A stretch of 48,395 nucleotides of DNA from Flagellimonas marinaquae (GCF_023716465.1 NZ_CP092416.1:1-48395); one strand, 5' to 3'; shown: positions 1-7,711, numbered from the stretch's first letter. The notes: a model not told the origin generated them from the sequence alone. Numbers and translations: made by a program.

Positions 1-64
1 TTAAAATAAATGCTTTAAATACTTGTATTACTTGTATTACTTGTATTTATTTCGTATATTGTAT
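1..64 (+). promoter_or_regulatory. Leader/operator upstream of parB with three TACTTGTAT repeats
   Basis: TACTTGTAT occurs three times head to tail at 20-46 with a 9-bp period. The same 64-bp block, with one mismatch, lies upstream of ssb at 46734-46797. A single reverse-complement copy (ATACAAGTA) lies upstream of parA at 2251-2259. Short phased repeats ahead of parA, parB and ssb suggest a shared operator or a centromere-like site. This is inference; the binding protein is unknown, with ParB as the obvious candidate. Confidence 0.5.
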
Positions 65-86
65 TTAAATAAAAACAAAGACGATT

Positions 87-1793
87 ATGGAAAATCAAAC
101 AGTTCAACATTTAAAGATCGGTTCGATTAAGACCGACCCCGGACAGCCGAGGAAAACTTTTTCAGAACAAGGGTTAAAGGAACTTGCGGAGAGCATTTCC
201 GAATTTGGGGTATTACAGCCCATCACGGTTCGCAAAACGGGCAAGACCTTTACCATCGTAATGGGCGAACGCAGGTACAGGGCGTGTAAATTACTTGACC
301 TAAAGACCATCCCCTGTATGGTCAGGGAATTGGAAAAGGATGCCATTTTGGAAATCCAGATCATCGAGAACCTACAGCGCAAGGACGTTGAACCAGTAGA
401 GGAAGCCGAGGCGATAGCTATGCTAAAGACCAAATTTTCCCCCGAGGAAATTGCCACCCGTATCGGACGTAACAAAAAATTTGTTTACGGACGTATCAAG
501 TTATCGGAGTTGATAGAGGGCTTCAAACATTATGTAAGGAGCAAGGAAATGACCCTATCACTGGCCATTGGTGTGGCCTCTTTTCCCGCAGAGGAACAGC
601 AGATGATCTTGGAGGGCATGGGGGGAGATTTCAAGGAAAGGTATGTGCAGAACGCCATAAACCAACAGGCTTTCGATTTGGCAAAGGCACCCTTTGCACT
701 TGACGACAAGAATTTGGTGCCAAAGGCAGGGGCGTGTACCCTTTGCCCGTTCAATTCGGCCAACCAGGGAAGCCTTTTTGGGGACGGTAAACAGATATGT
801 ACAAAATCAAGTTGTTATGCCACCAAAAAGACAAAAAACTTGCTCAACCTGATCGAGACGGTCAAAAAGGATGGACGGTTGTTGATCCCCAAGATCAACA
901 AGTATGCTCTGGACAGCCAAGACAACCAGTTGTTCCTTTCCATATTGGGGGAGAATGGTCTGGAAATCCATTTGATGGGCGACATGGACATACTCAATGA
1001 GCCTGTTATGCCCACCGAGCAGTCCGTTCGTGATGAACACCATTGGAGGGAATTGACGGATGATGAAGTAAAAGAGGAACTTGAAGAACAGATGGAGTGT
1101 TATTCGGAAGAAGTCGAAACCTATACCAATGCTCCCGAAAATGGTTTCAACAAGGGAATCCTGATCGACCCCAAAACCTGTAATTGGGAGGAAGTCTATC
1201 TAAGGCATAAGGAAATTGCCAAAATTGAAACCAGTGCTGTTCCCATCGAAAAAAAGAAGATGGACGATTGTACGCCCACGGAGAAAATCCAAAAGATGAA
1301 CGACAGGGAAATCCGTAAGAAACAAATCGAGAACAATAAACAGTTTGAGGAAGTGGTACGGATGGTAAGGGAATCGGAGTACCATAATTCTAAAAAGACA
1401 TTGACCACTGATGAAATGGTTGCTTTTTGCTTGGTGTTGTTCGAGAACCATATAGGGTGGCACAACCAAGAAGAGTTCTTTAAGGGGTTCCTGGGGAAGT
1501 CCGGAAAAAAGGATGCGGCAGGAGTGGTCGAAGAGTTCAGGAAAAACTTCAAAAAGGAGGTATTCCACAAGTTGATACGGTTTGTAATGGCAAGGGAAGT
1601 CCACTTTGGGGAGCTGAACCACAAGAACAACAACGTGAACAGTTCCGTTTATACGGCAATCAGGCCCTTTTTGACCAAAGAGTTTGAAACCATTGAATCC
1701 GATTTTGAGCAAAAAAGAATCAAAAGGGAAAAGCGGTTGAATGAGCGTATCGCCGCTCTTGAAAAGGAGAACGAAATGCTAAAAAGCGCATAA
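87..1793 (+). CDS. parB: ParB/RepB/Spo0J-family partition protein
   Basis: This 568-residue protein should bind the plasmid centromere and work with ParA to segregate copies. The ParB N-terminal domain is visible: GERRYRA (box II) at residues 60-66 and the IENLQRKDVEPVEEA segment near 93-107. A helix-turn-helix follows at about 116-141 (SPEEIATRIGRNKKFVYGRI). Two cysteine pairs (CTLC and CTKSSC, about residues 213-242) could bind zinc. The C-terminal third is long, charged and ends in a coiled coil (ALEKENEM). It is longer than a chromosomal ParB (about 300 residues), as is common for plasmid homologues. The ATG start lies just after the 19-bp sequence starting TTTAAATAAAAACAAAG at 64-82, which recurs at 2174-2192. 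Gene order parB then parA is reversed from the common parAB. Confidence 0.88.
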   Translation: MENQTVQHLKIGSIKTDPGQPRKTFSEQGLKELAESISEFGVLQPITVRKTGKTFTIVMGERRYRACKLLDLKTIPCMVRELEKDAILEIQIIENLQRKDVEPVEEAEAIAMLKTKFSPEEIATRIGRNKKFVYGRIKLSELIEGFKHYVRSKEMTLSLAIGVASFPAEEQQMILEGMGGDFKERYVQNAINQQAFDLAKAPFALDDKNLVPKAGACTLCPFNSANQGSLFGDGKQICTKSSCYATKKTKNLLNLIETVKKDGRLLIPKINKYALDSQDNQLFLSILGENGLEIHLMGDMDILNEPVMPTEQSVRDEHHWRELTDDEVKEELEEQMECYSEEVETYTNAPENGFNKGILIDPKTCNWEEVYLRHKEIAKIETSAVPIEKKKMDDCTPTEKIQKMNDREIRKKQIENNKQFEEVVRMVRESEYHNSKKTLTTDEMVAFCLVLFENHIGWHNQEEFFKGFLGKSGKKDAAGVVEEFRKNFKKEVFHKLIRFVMAREVHFGELNHKNNNVNSSVYTAIRPFLTKEFETIESDFEQKRIKREKRLNERIAALEKENEMLKSA

Positions 1794-1813
1794 TACCCCC
1801 AAACATAGATTTT

Positions 1814-2053
1814 ATGGCAACAATTGAATTTGAACAACGATTGAAAAAGGGAGAGAAAGGGTTAAGGGATGCCTTGGCCTCCCACATGGACAAAGGAACC
1901 AACTATGCCGATGTGAGGGACTTTATCCATGATGTGAGACAGATATTGATCAATCATGAGCTTTCCGAATTGTTCCAGACCGGGCATGGCCATAACCATG
2001 TTTGGATCAAAAGGGTTGGGGACAACGAACGATGGGCGATCATCATGGATTGA
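1814..2053 (+). CDS. Small hypothetical protein downstream of parB
   Basis: An acidic and basic mixed 79-residue protein of unknown function. It starts 20 bases after parB, so it is probably co-transcribed with it, and is followed by a strong terminator hairpin. No domain is recognised. Its sequence is well behaved for a coding frame and ends in a short hydrophobic stretch (RWAIIMD). A role alongside partition is only a guess from position. Confidence 0.6.
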   Translation: MATIEFEQRLKKGEKGLRDALASHMDKGTNYADVRDFIHDVRQILINHELSELFQTGHGHNHVWIKRVGDNERWAIIMD

Positions 2054-2105
2054 TAGAAAAGGGACAGGTTCCCAAACGCAATGTTCGTTTTTGTTAAGGT
2101 TGGAG

Positions 2106-2137
2106 GTCCGCAGGCCATTGGTTTGCGGACTTTTTTA
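2106..2137 (+). terminator. Rho-independent terminator of the parB operon
   Basis: GTCCGCA (2106-2112) pairs with TGCGGAC (2124-2130) and is followed directly by six T residues. It sits 53 bases after the previous stop codon. Confidence 0.85.
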
Positions 2138-2150
2138 TGCCCCCAAAAAA

Positions 2151-2177
2151 GGGCGGTTTATGGATGGCCGCCCTTTA
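2151..2177. terminator. Second hairpin, possibly bidirectional terminator
   Basis: GGGCGG (2151-2156) and CCGCCC (2168-2173) form a 6-bp GC stem with a run of A before it and T/A-rich sequence after it. It may stop transcription arriving from either side between parB and parA. Confidence 0.55.
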
Positions 2178-2250
2178 AATAAAAACAAAGACTGGTTTAA
2201 ACCGGTCCGCTCAAATATACTTCTAAATTGGGAGCCAAAAAATACAATAA

Positions 2251-2285
2251 ATACAAGTATTTTAAGTATTAATTGTGTAACTTTG
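2251..2285 (+). promoter_or_regulatory. parA promoter region with ATACAAGTA operator half
   Basis: TAACTTTG at 2278-2285 matches the Bacteroidetes -7 element TAnnTTTG, 25 bases before the GTG start of parA. ATACAAGTA at 2251-2259 is the exact reverse complement of the TACTTGTAT repeats ahead of parB and ssb. No good -33 TTG is seen at the expected distance, so activity may be weak or regulated. Confidence 0.55.
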
Positions 2286-2310
2286 AATTATTGTACAACA
2301 AGTAATTATT

Positions 2311-3099
2311 GTGAAAGTTATATCCGTCATCAACAAAAAAGGAGGGTGCACCAAAACGACAACGTGCATCCACATGGCCGCGTACCTGGCCAAAAGGGGA
2401 AACAAGATTTTGCTCATTGACTTTGAGGCACAGCGTAATCTTTCTATCGGGTACGGAATCCCGGAGGATTACCCCTATACGGTTTTCGACATGTTGAATG
2501 GCAAAGCCGGTCTAAGGCTAAAGAACAAAAAAAGGAATCTGTACATCCTTGCAGGTTCCGATATGATCGATACCGAGGTGTACCCATTGGACATACTTAA
2601 GAAACGATTGGAGGTACTTGAGAAAATGTTCAAAAAGGAACATGATATCACTTTTGATTATGCCATAATCGATTGCTCCCCATCCGACCTTAAGAACAAG
2701 TATGCCAAAGGTAAGTTGCAGCCCAAGCTGAACCAGATTGCCCTTTATGCATCCGATGCCTTTATCGTTCCCTTGGTTCACGAAAAGTATGCCGTTGATG
2801 GTCTTGCCAACTTTATGTATGATGCGGCCGCATTTAAAAAGGAGTTCAACCCTTCCCTTAAGGTGGGCGGGGTTTTCTTCAACATCGTGGAAGAGAACAC
2901 CAGACGGTTCAAAAAATACTATCTAGAGGTTCAGGATTCCGTTCCCGATGATTATTTTTTAAAAACATTTGTGCGCAAGGATGTACAAATAGCGGATGCA
3001 ACGGACGAGGGGGAGAGTATTTTTGAGGTGGCCCCAAAATCAAGATCGGCCAAGGATTACAGTAAATTGTGTAGGGAAATATTGAACAAAATAAATTGA
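2311..3099 (+). CDS. parA: ParA-family partition ATPase
   Basis: A 262-residue ATPase that should drive plasmid segregation with ParB. The deviant Walker A motif KGGCTKTT is at residues 10-17, with the ParA-specific first lysine. DFEAQRN near 38-44 corresponds to the Walker A' loop (usually DxDPQxN), and YAIIDCSPS near 113-121 is Walker B. The GTG start is chosen because it places the MKVISVINKKGG strand at the normal N-terminus. Length is typical of small type Ib ParA proteins. The stop codon overlaps the start of the next gene by one base, so they form an operon. Confidence 0.92.
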   Translation: MKVISVINKKGGCTKTTTCIHMAAYLAKRGNKILLIDFEAQRNLSIGYGIPEDYPYTVFDMLNGKAGLRLKNKKRNLYILAGSDMIDTEVYPLDILKKRLEVLEKMFKKEHDITFDYAIIDCSPSDLKNKYAKGKLQPKLNQIALYASDAFIVPLVHEKYAVDGLANFMYDAAAFKKEFNPSLKVGGVFFNIVEENTRRFKKYYLEVQDSVPDDYFLKTFVRKDVQIADATDEGESIFEVAPKSRSAKDYSKLCREILNKIN

Positions 3100-3410
3100 T
3101 GGACATGAAAGACAAAAGTTTGCAAGGAGGGTTTGACGAGTTCGATGAAAACGAGGTTGCCCTTAAAATAAAAAAGCCAAAAAGGGTATCGTTCACGATT
3201 ACCCATGATGCAGAGACCAAAGAACTGATGGATGACATCCAATGGCTCCAGCAGTATGTTGTTAAAAAAAGCCCGGTTTCCCAAGGGGATGTCATTTCGG
3301 AGGCTCTGGAGCTCTTGGCGGACAAGATCGGTTATGACAAGCTGAAAAAGGAATACGCGGAGGATCTGGCCAACGCAACTATTACGGCGGGCAGAAAGAG
3401 TAGGAGGTAA
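3099..3410 (+). CDS. Ribbon-helix-helix-like partner of ParA
   Basis: A 103-residue basic protein starting with the ATG that shares one base with the parA stop. Residues about 28-80 (KRVSFTIT, then a helix, then SQGDVISEALELLADKIG) have the strand-helix-helix pattern of ribbon-helix-helix DNA-binding proteins, and the C-terminus is rich in Arg/Lys. Small proteins of this kind next to parA often bind the centromere or repress the par promoter. Both ParB and this protein are present, so which one loads on the centromere is open. Family assignment is by pattern only. Confidence 0.62.
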   Translation: MDMKDKSLQGGFDEFDENEVALKIKKPKRVSFTITHDAETKELMDDIQWLQQYVVKKSPVSQGDVISEALELLADKIGYDKLKKEYAEDLANATITAGRKSRR

Positions 3411-3437
3411 CACCAATTTGAATCAAATCATTTAGTC

Positions 3438-3656
3438 ATGGATATTCAGGACATTAAAAAAATGCCAGTGGCCAAGCGTATTTTGATCGCTCAGGACATT
3501 TGGGACTCTATCGAGGACAAAGATTCCATTGAGTTGAGCGATGAAACCAAAGCGGAACTTGATAACCGAATCGATTACCACAAGAGCGGTAAGGCCAAAT
3601 ATTATTCCCTGGAGGAATCGAGGGAACGAAACGCCAAGTTGAGGAATGACCTATAG
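3438..3656 (+). CDS. Addiction-module antitoxin, TIGR02574-like
   Basis: A 72-residue acidic protein resembling the small 'addiction module component' antitoxins: an N-terminal helix ending in AKRILIAQDIWDSIE and a C-terminal ELDNRIDYHKSGKAKYYSLEE segment that normally wraps the toxin. It overlaps the following toxin gene by 11 bases, the usual antitoxin-first arrangement. It should neutralise the toxin, and the complex probably represses its own promoter. It contributes to plasmid maintenance. Confidence 0.82.
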   Translation: MDIQDIKKMPVAKRILIAQDIWDSIEDKDSIELSDETKAELDNRIDYHKSGKAKYYSLEESRERNAKLRNDL

Positions 3657-3951
3657 ATTCCAGATCCTTGAAGCCGCCGATCATGATATTGCCGAGGCCA
3701 TTCTTCAATATGAGAAAGTCCGCAAGGGCCTATCGGTCGATTTTGAACTTTGCCTGGAGGAAGGATATGCCGATATATTGAACACGCCCCTTGGTTATCA
3801 GGTAAGGTACAGGGAGGTCAGGATAAAGTTTATCAGGCGTTTTCCCTATGGGATCCACTATATGGTCGAGGATGATATGATAACGGTAATCTCCGTTTTC
3901 CATCAATCCAGAAGCCCAAGGAAATGGTTTAAAAGATTAGGGGAAAAATAA
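3646..3951 (+). CDS. RelE/ParE-family toxin
   Basis: A 101-residue protein with the ParE/RelE fold pattern: an N-terminal strand and helix (FQILEAADHDIAEAILQYEK), a middle YREVRIKFIRRFPYGIHY strand block, and a C-terminal ITVISVFHQSRSPRKW strand. The last motif is typical of ParE-type toxins, which target gyrase, but RelE-type ribosome-dependent mRNA cleavage cannot be excluded. It overlaps the antitoxin gene. Confidence 0.85.
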   Translation: MTYRFQILEAADHDIAEAILQYEKVRKGLSVDFELCLEEGYADILNTPLGYQVRYREVRIKFIRRFPYGIHYMVEDDMITVISVFHQSRSPRKWFKRLGEK

Positions 3952-3958
3952 ATTTGCC

Positions 3959-4333
3959 ATGGAACATCCGAACAAGGAACAAAGGGACAACCAAGCCAAA
4001 ATGTTGGAGCAGCTCCCAAAGGAGCTAAGGGAAGAACACGCCCAAATCTTTCGGTTAGGTAACGCTGCTTACATATACCATTCGTTGGCCAGTGAAGAAC
4101 TTGAACCTACGGAGGAAGATTTTGAAGAGTGGCTGGAGGGCCTTCCGGATAATGTTGGCACCGATATGAAGGCGAGGGGATTTGAAGAGTGCCGGGGCAT
4201 ATTCTCGTTCACCAGGTATGTGATGGAGAAGAACGATATCGGGATGGATGAATGGATGGAGCAAAACCTTTCCGAAGAGGATTATCGGGCCTATTCCGAA
4301 ATGCACAGGAAAATGAAAGAACGCAATTCATAA
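3959..4333 (+). CDS. Hypothetical acidic protein
   Basis: A 124-residue, strongly acidic and probably helical protein (many Glu, e.g. EELEPTEEDFEEWLEGL near residues 41-58). It follows the toxin by 7 bases and precedes the next gene by one base, so it lies in the same transcription unit. No family is recognised. Strong acidity can mark DNA mimics or antirestriction proteins, but no specific motif supports that. Confidence 0.65.
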   Translation: MEHPNKEQRDNQAKMLEQLPKELREEHAQIFRLGNAAYIYHSLASEELEPTEEDFEEWLEGLPDNVGTDMKARGFEECRGIFSFTRYVMEKNDIGMDEWMEQNLSEEDYRAYSEMHRKMKERNS

Positions 4334-4334
4334 A

Positions 4335-4808
4335 TTGGGAAAAAGAGTCAGGACATATCCGGAAATCCAGACGGGACAGCTTTGGAGCGTGAATGGGCAG
4401 GTCTATGAACTGGTCGATATGCGGGTAACCGCTGTGGAGTCGCCCACTAAGTTTTTGACCACAGTATTTTTCAGGAGCAAAGATCCAAACAGTGAAAATC
4501 CTTTTTTTGAGGAAAAGGTCAAAACGGTACTTTCCGATCCAATTTTCAAAAGGCACATATTTGGCGGCAGAAGGGAACTGGAGGAATGGCTGCAAGATGT
4601 GCCGGGAGGGGTCAGTACAAGGCTCTATAACATCCTTCGCGGGCTATGTAAAAAGGAGTTCAACGGTATGGCGGACGATGTTTCCCCCTTTGAGCTCACC
4701 AAGGAAGGATTCTTGGCCCTAGATGGCGCGGGCAAAAAATCTTGGGAAGAATTTGAGAGGGCCAAAAAAGTGCACCAAAATGAAAACCCGAAAAAGCGAA
4801 AATTCTAA
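4335..4808 (+). CDS. Protein with RNA polymerase alpha-CTD-like helix-hairpin-helix tail
   Basis: A 157-residue protein that begins at a TTG one base after the preceding stop; no in-frame ATG precedes the conserved-looking beta-rich N-terminus (PEIQTGQLWSVNGQVYELVDM, about residues 8-28). Residues about 95-150 (STRLYNILRGLC, then ELTKEGFLALDGAGKKSWEEFE) have the layout of the RpoA C-terminal domain: helix, connector, and the GxGKKSxEE helix-hairpin-helix. That suggests DNA or RNAP contact. This is pattern-based, and no full-length family is recognised. Confidence 0.6.
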   Translation: MGKRVRTYPEIQTGQLWSVNGQVYELVDMRVTAVESPTKFLTTVFFRSKDPNSENPFFEEKVKTVLSDPIFKRHIFGGRRELEEWLQDVPGGVSTRLYNILRGLCKKEFNGMADDVSPFELTKEGFLALDGAGKKSWEEFERAKKVHQNENPKKRKF

Positions 4809-4813
4809 ATAAT

Positions 4814-5065
4814 ATGGAAAAGCGCACCCAAGAGGAAGAGGATTTTTATCAGGCCAAAAGGATCTTTGCCAGTGCTGTTTGCACGATCCTTGAAAAAGAC
4901 GGGGTCCAATCGGCCAAAAGAGAGTTGGAAAAAGCGTTCGACGATACCACCTTGGGACATTTCCCGAACGAATTGACCAAGGACGGCATTTATGATACGA
5001 TCATCAACTTGGAACGTTCGGAGATTGTTTACAGGGACGAAAAATATAACAAATCATGGGCATGA
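4814..5065 (+). CDS. Hypothetical helical protein
   Basis: An 83-residue mixed-charge helical protein of unknown function, 5 bases after the previous gene and overlapping the next by 10 bases. Tight packing argues for a real gene in one operon. No motif is recognised. Confidence 0.6.
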   Translation: MEKRTQEEEDFYQAKRIFASAVCTILEKDGVQSAKRELEKAFDDTTLGHFPNELTKDGIYDTIINLERSEIVYRDEKYNKSWA

Positions 5066-5232
5066 AAAACTTAAAATACTTGGTACTTATCGGGTGGGTT
5101 TTGATCTTGTTCTCTGGTTTGGTAGGGCTGTTGAACATAACCGGCATTCCATTTATAAACGAGATTTGGAAATCGGGCGTTGTCGTTCTATTGGCCGGAA
5201 TTACTTGGAAGTTGTACAACAAGAAAAAATAG
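5056..5232 (+). CDS. Small membrane protein
   Basis: A 58-residue protein with two hydrophobic segments: about residues 6-26 (KYLVLIGWVLILFSGLVGLL) and 36-52, then a lysine-rich cytoplasmic tail (KLYNKKK). The start ATG lies inside the end of the preceding gene; a second ATG two codons on is equally possible. Unrecognised. Small two-segment proteins like this are common in plasmid cargo, but the role is unknown. Confidence 0.62.
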   Translation: MGMKNLKYLVLIGWVLILFSGLVGLLNITGIPFINEIWKSGVVVLLAGITWKLYNKKK

Positions 5233-5271
5233 GGTCTTAAAATCCTATACTAAAACAAGAAATGAATAATA

Positions 5272-5586
5272 GTGGCCGTGGAAAAAACGATTGACATCCA
5301 AGTTACTTTGTCAATGAACAGTTACCAAATGCTTTCTGATGCCGGGCAAAAGGAAAAGCAGTATGGCAGGTCGGCAAAAGAAGTATTAATCGTTTTTTGG
5401 GAACAACACGGCCAGTTACTGAATATCAATGACCGAATCAGTTTCTTGGATGATGTAGATGGGCTTCAAGTATTTTGTCTAATAAGGGAGCGCACCTTTT
5501 TGATTGGAGTTGGTGGGGTGCCGGACATGGTTTTGTTCAATTTGGAGGGGGCTGTATTGCCCGAGGACGAGCTTCCAGATTTGTAA
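5272..5586 (+). CDS. Hypothetical protein
   Basis: A 104-residue protein starting at GTG (5272, or 5278); no in-frame ATG is available upstream. It looks globular, with an amphipathic helix (MNSYQMLSDAGQKEKQYG) and hydrophobic strands (FLIGVGGVPDMVLFNLEG). No family is recognised. A 216-base gap follows before the next gene, with no convincing gene in it. Confidence 0.5.
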   Translation: MAVEKTIDIQVTLSMNSYQMLSDAGQKEKQYGRSAKEVLIVFWEQHGQLLNINDRISFLDDVDGLQVFCLIRERTFLIGVGGVPDMVLFNLEGAVLPEDELPDL

Positions 5587-5802
5587 GAACACCGGAAGAA
5601 ACCGCCTTACAGTTTCAAAGGCGAAAAGGGGATATCGGGTACGAAACTGTAAGATTCCGGGCCATTTTAAGGCGTTCTAAGGGACGGAAAAAACGTAAAT
5701 GACTGTAGGGTAGGGGAATAGGGAGTTATATAACGGGTATTATGTTCAATAGAACAGGGGAAAGCCCCTTTAAGATAATGAAAATTTAAACCGATTCAAA
5801 GC

Positions 5803-6033
5803 ATGAACACGCTCGTAACAAAAATGGAGAAAAAGAAAGCAGACCTGTTCATGGAGTGCCTGCAAGCCTATAGGGAGAACAAGTTTTTTGAGACGGACAT
5901 CGAGGCCGTGTTCCTATTGTACGATTCAAGCGGAGGCGAGTGCCAAATCGAGCTGACTTCCTCAAAGGACATCGTAGGCGAGGTCTTCACCATCGGGGAG
6001 CATATGGACATAAGATTTGAAAAATTAGATTGA
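5803..6033 (+). CDS. Hypothetical acidic protein
   Basis: A 76-residue acidic protein with an N-terminal helix and a strand-rich C-terminal half (AVFLLYDSSGGECQIELTSS, then IVGEVFTIGEHMDIRFEKL). Unrecognised. It starts a new run of small genes after a gap and may be the first gene of an operon reaching 7227. Confidence 0.58.
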   Translation: MNTLVTKMEKKKADLFMECLQAYRENKFFETDIEAVFLLYDSSGGECQIELTSSKDIVGEVFTIGEHMDIRFEKLD

Positions 6034-6071
6034 ACTGCCCAGAAGCGGGAGTTAAAACACAAAGTGAGAGC

Positions 6072-6293
6072 ATGGCAGAAAAGGAAAAAGACGGGCTGAT
6101 AGCCTGGGAAAACCTGATAATTGCAGGTGGCGGTCTTTTGGACGTTGGGAACAAGATAAACGAAGCCAAAAAATCCGATAGACTATATGGAAAGTACAGG
6201 GGCAAACACGGCAAATGGATCTACTGGACCAAGGTTAAAATCCAAGCCTTGCCCGATGGCCACAGGAAACATTTTGTGGAAAATGAAAAATAA
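6072..6293 (+). CDS. Hypothetical basic protein
   Basis: A 73-residue lysine-rich protein. The ATG at 6072 is preferred to an in-frame TTG at 6030 that would overlap the previous gene and add 14 residues. The middle (GKYRGKHGKWIYWTKVKIQAL) is basic with aromatic residues and may touch nucleic acid, but no family is recognised. Confidence 0.55.
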   Translation: MAEKEKDGLIAWENLIIAGGGLLDVGNKINEAKKSDRLYGKYRGKHGKWIYWTKVKIQALPDGHRKHFVENEK

Positions 6294-6305
6294 TCCTAAC
6301 AGGGA

Positions 6306-6503
6306 ATGACAAAAAAACAGGAGAAAGAGCATGAGGACGAAATTCGAGCACTGAATTCCATTTTATTGGAAATGAAAGACCATGCAAATGCTCTGGGCCA
6401 TGAGCGAGACAGATGGAGAGAGCTGGCCATTGTCCTGATGAAGAAACTGGGCATACCCTATTCGGAGGAAGAGGAGCCCGAAAACCTAATCGATAAACTT
6501 TAA
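6306..6503 (+). CDS. Small coiled-coil protein
   Basis: A 65-residue protein that is mostly one amphipathic helix (EDEIRALNSILLEMKDHANALGHERDRWRELAIVLMKKLG), with an acidic tail. Likely to oligomerise. Function unknown; 12 bases after its neighbour and 9 before the next gene. Confidence 0.58.
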   Translation: MTKKQEKEHEDEIRALNSILLEMKDHANALGHERDRWRELAIVLMKKLGIPYSEEEEPENLIDKL

Positions 6504-6512
6504 ATTTTGATA

Positions 6513-6815
6513 ATGGGAAACATCATCGAAATGACAAGGGAGTGGATCCAGATGAACGATTATGAAAGAAGGGTCATAGCCCTATCCCACGCAAATGGTT
6601 TCACCAATAACGGTATTACCGTTACCGAATCCCACATGATGCGTTTACTGGACCTTGGCCAGCCCAAGTGTGTTTTTGGCTACGACGGCGAACAACTTAA
6701 GTATTCAAGGATCCACAAGGACAGCACCGAGGTAATGAGGGTAATCACCAACAACTATCTTATTGATCCCGGAATTGATGGAATAGAGGATTTTGAACTA
6801 ATCGACGATGAATGA
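6513..6815 (+). CDS. Hypothetical protein
   Basis: A 100-residue protein, ATG at 6513; an in-frame TTG two codons earlier is possible. Residues 9-45 look helical and the rest strand-rich with acidic tail DFELIDDE. Its stop overlaps the next ATG by one base. No family is recognised. Confidence 0.58.
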   Translation: MGNIIEMTREWIQMNDYERRVIALSHANGFTNNGITVTESHMMRLLDLGQPKCVFGYDGEQLKYSRIHKDSTEVMRVITNNYLIDPGIDGIEDFELIDDE

Positions 6816-6961
6816 TGGTAGATGTATTTGTGAAGGGAAGCACGATGGAGGAACCGGCGGCATCCGGGGAAATTGTTTTTGATGATGTGAAAGCCTTTAA
6901 GCTCCACACTTCGGATATTTTATTTGAAAAGGATAAATTCTATTACAGGACCAGATTATGA
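6815..6961 (+). CDS. Small hypothetical protein
   Basis: A 48-residue open frame whose ATG overlaps the previous stop and whose stop overlaps the next ATG by four bases (ATGA). Coupling at both ends is the main support. Sequence is acidic with a basic last turn (YYRTRL). Function unknown. Confidence 0.5.
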   Translation: MVDVFVKGSTMEEPAASGEIVFDDVKAFKLHTSDILFEKDKFYYRTRL

Positions 6962-7227
6962 AAGTACAGGACAGGCCAACCACAATCTATGTTAGGGACA
7001 TAGACGAATCAACCTCCAAAAACTTTTCCAGGCTTAAAAAGCGTTACGCCTCCAATTCCAATACAGAGGTAGTCAAGAGGCTCATAAACGATTTTGAGGG
7101 CAAAGAAGAAGATTTGACCGAATGTAAGACCATGATTGCCGAACAAAAGGAAAAAATTGAACGTATGCAGCGAATCATCATGGATTTTCAGGAATCCCGC
7201 AATGCCTTGTTGAATTTTATGCCATGA
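6958..7227 (+). CDS. Arc-type ribbon-helix-helix protein with coiled-coil tail
   Basis: An 89-residue protein. Residues about 7-46 (TTIYVRDIDESTSKNFSRLKKRYASNSNTEVVKRLINDF) show the strand-helix-helix pattern of Arc/MetJ-type DNA binders. Residues 48-85 form a coiled coil. It is the last gene of the small-gene run and may be its autoregulator. It is translationally coupled to the 48-residue gene before it. Confidence 0.62.
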   Translation: MKVQDRPTTIYVRDIDESTSKNFSRLKKRYASNSNTEVVKRLINDFEGKEEDLTECKTMIAEQKEKIERMQRIIMDFQESRNALLNFMP

Positions 7228-7231
7228 CCAT

Positions 7232-7341
7232 GTTCGCATCGATTTTCCGGAACCGCTGCTGCAGGATCCTACTCCAGTTTATTTATGTTCGCATAAATTA
7301 CCAATTTGGAATTGGCCACAGCTCATTTAAATTCGCATAAA
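7232..7341. repeat. 110-bp intergenic repeat, copy A
   Basis: Matches 33149-33258 over its full 110 bp with identical spacing; the first 70 bases are strongly conserved, including a GGAACCGC(T/C)GCTGCAG core and ACTCCAGTT. Each copy carries three TTCGCAT(AAA) boxes, here at about 7233, 7288 and 7332. The last box ends at the ATG of the next gene. Function unknown: promoter/operator or recombination site are the main options. Confidence 0.7.
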
Positions 7342-7616
7342 TGGCATACACCAGATATAGGGCCATCGTAAAAGTTCTTTGTCAGGAATGCCAGGCAAAC
7401 GTAAACGCTAAACGCAGGATAGATACCGATTGCCGTCGGTGCCGTTTCCTGAAATACAACAATGTCAACAAGTTGATGAAGTTTACAAAATTCCTTCACT
7501 CGGATTTCCCCAATTGGGCATGGTTCAACATCTACGAGTACAAAAAGGGAGAGCCGGGGAGAAAGCTGGCCAGTTACCAAAAGGGAAAGAACGAGCCCAC
7601 AGACGATCAGATATAA
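7341..7616 (+). CDS. Hypothetical protein with two CxxC pairs
   Basis: A 91-residue basic protein. Cysteines in CQEC (about residues 14-17) and CRRC (about 31-34) could form a zinc ribbon. The C-terminal half is basic and aromatic. The gene starts directly at the end of the 110-bp repeat, which may supply its promoter. No named family is recognised. Confidence 0.58.
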   Translation: MAYTRYRAIVKVLCQECQANVNAKRRIDTDCRRCRFLKYNNVNKLMKFTKFLHSDFPNWAWFNIYEYKKGEPGRKLASYQKGKNEPTDDQI

Positions 7617-7711
7617 AAAAAGGGACAACCCGGGGGGGGCATCCCATTTCTTGAATCAAACTCGCGTTTGCTTCTTTCATTTCAAAGATAAATAATTCAG
7701 GCAACACTCCT

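Noticed and set aside
5475..5702. 75-codon plus-strand frame overlapping the gene at 5272
   Set aside because: Mostly an out-of-frame shadow rich in Trp/Arg/Gly, with no good start context.
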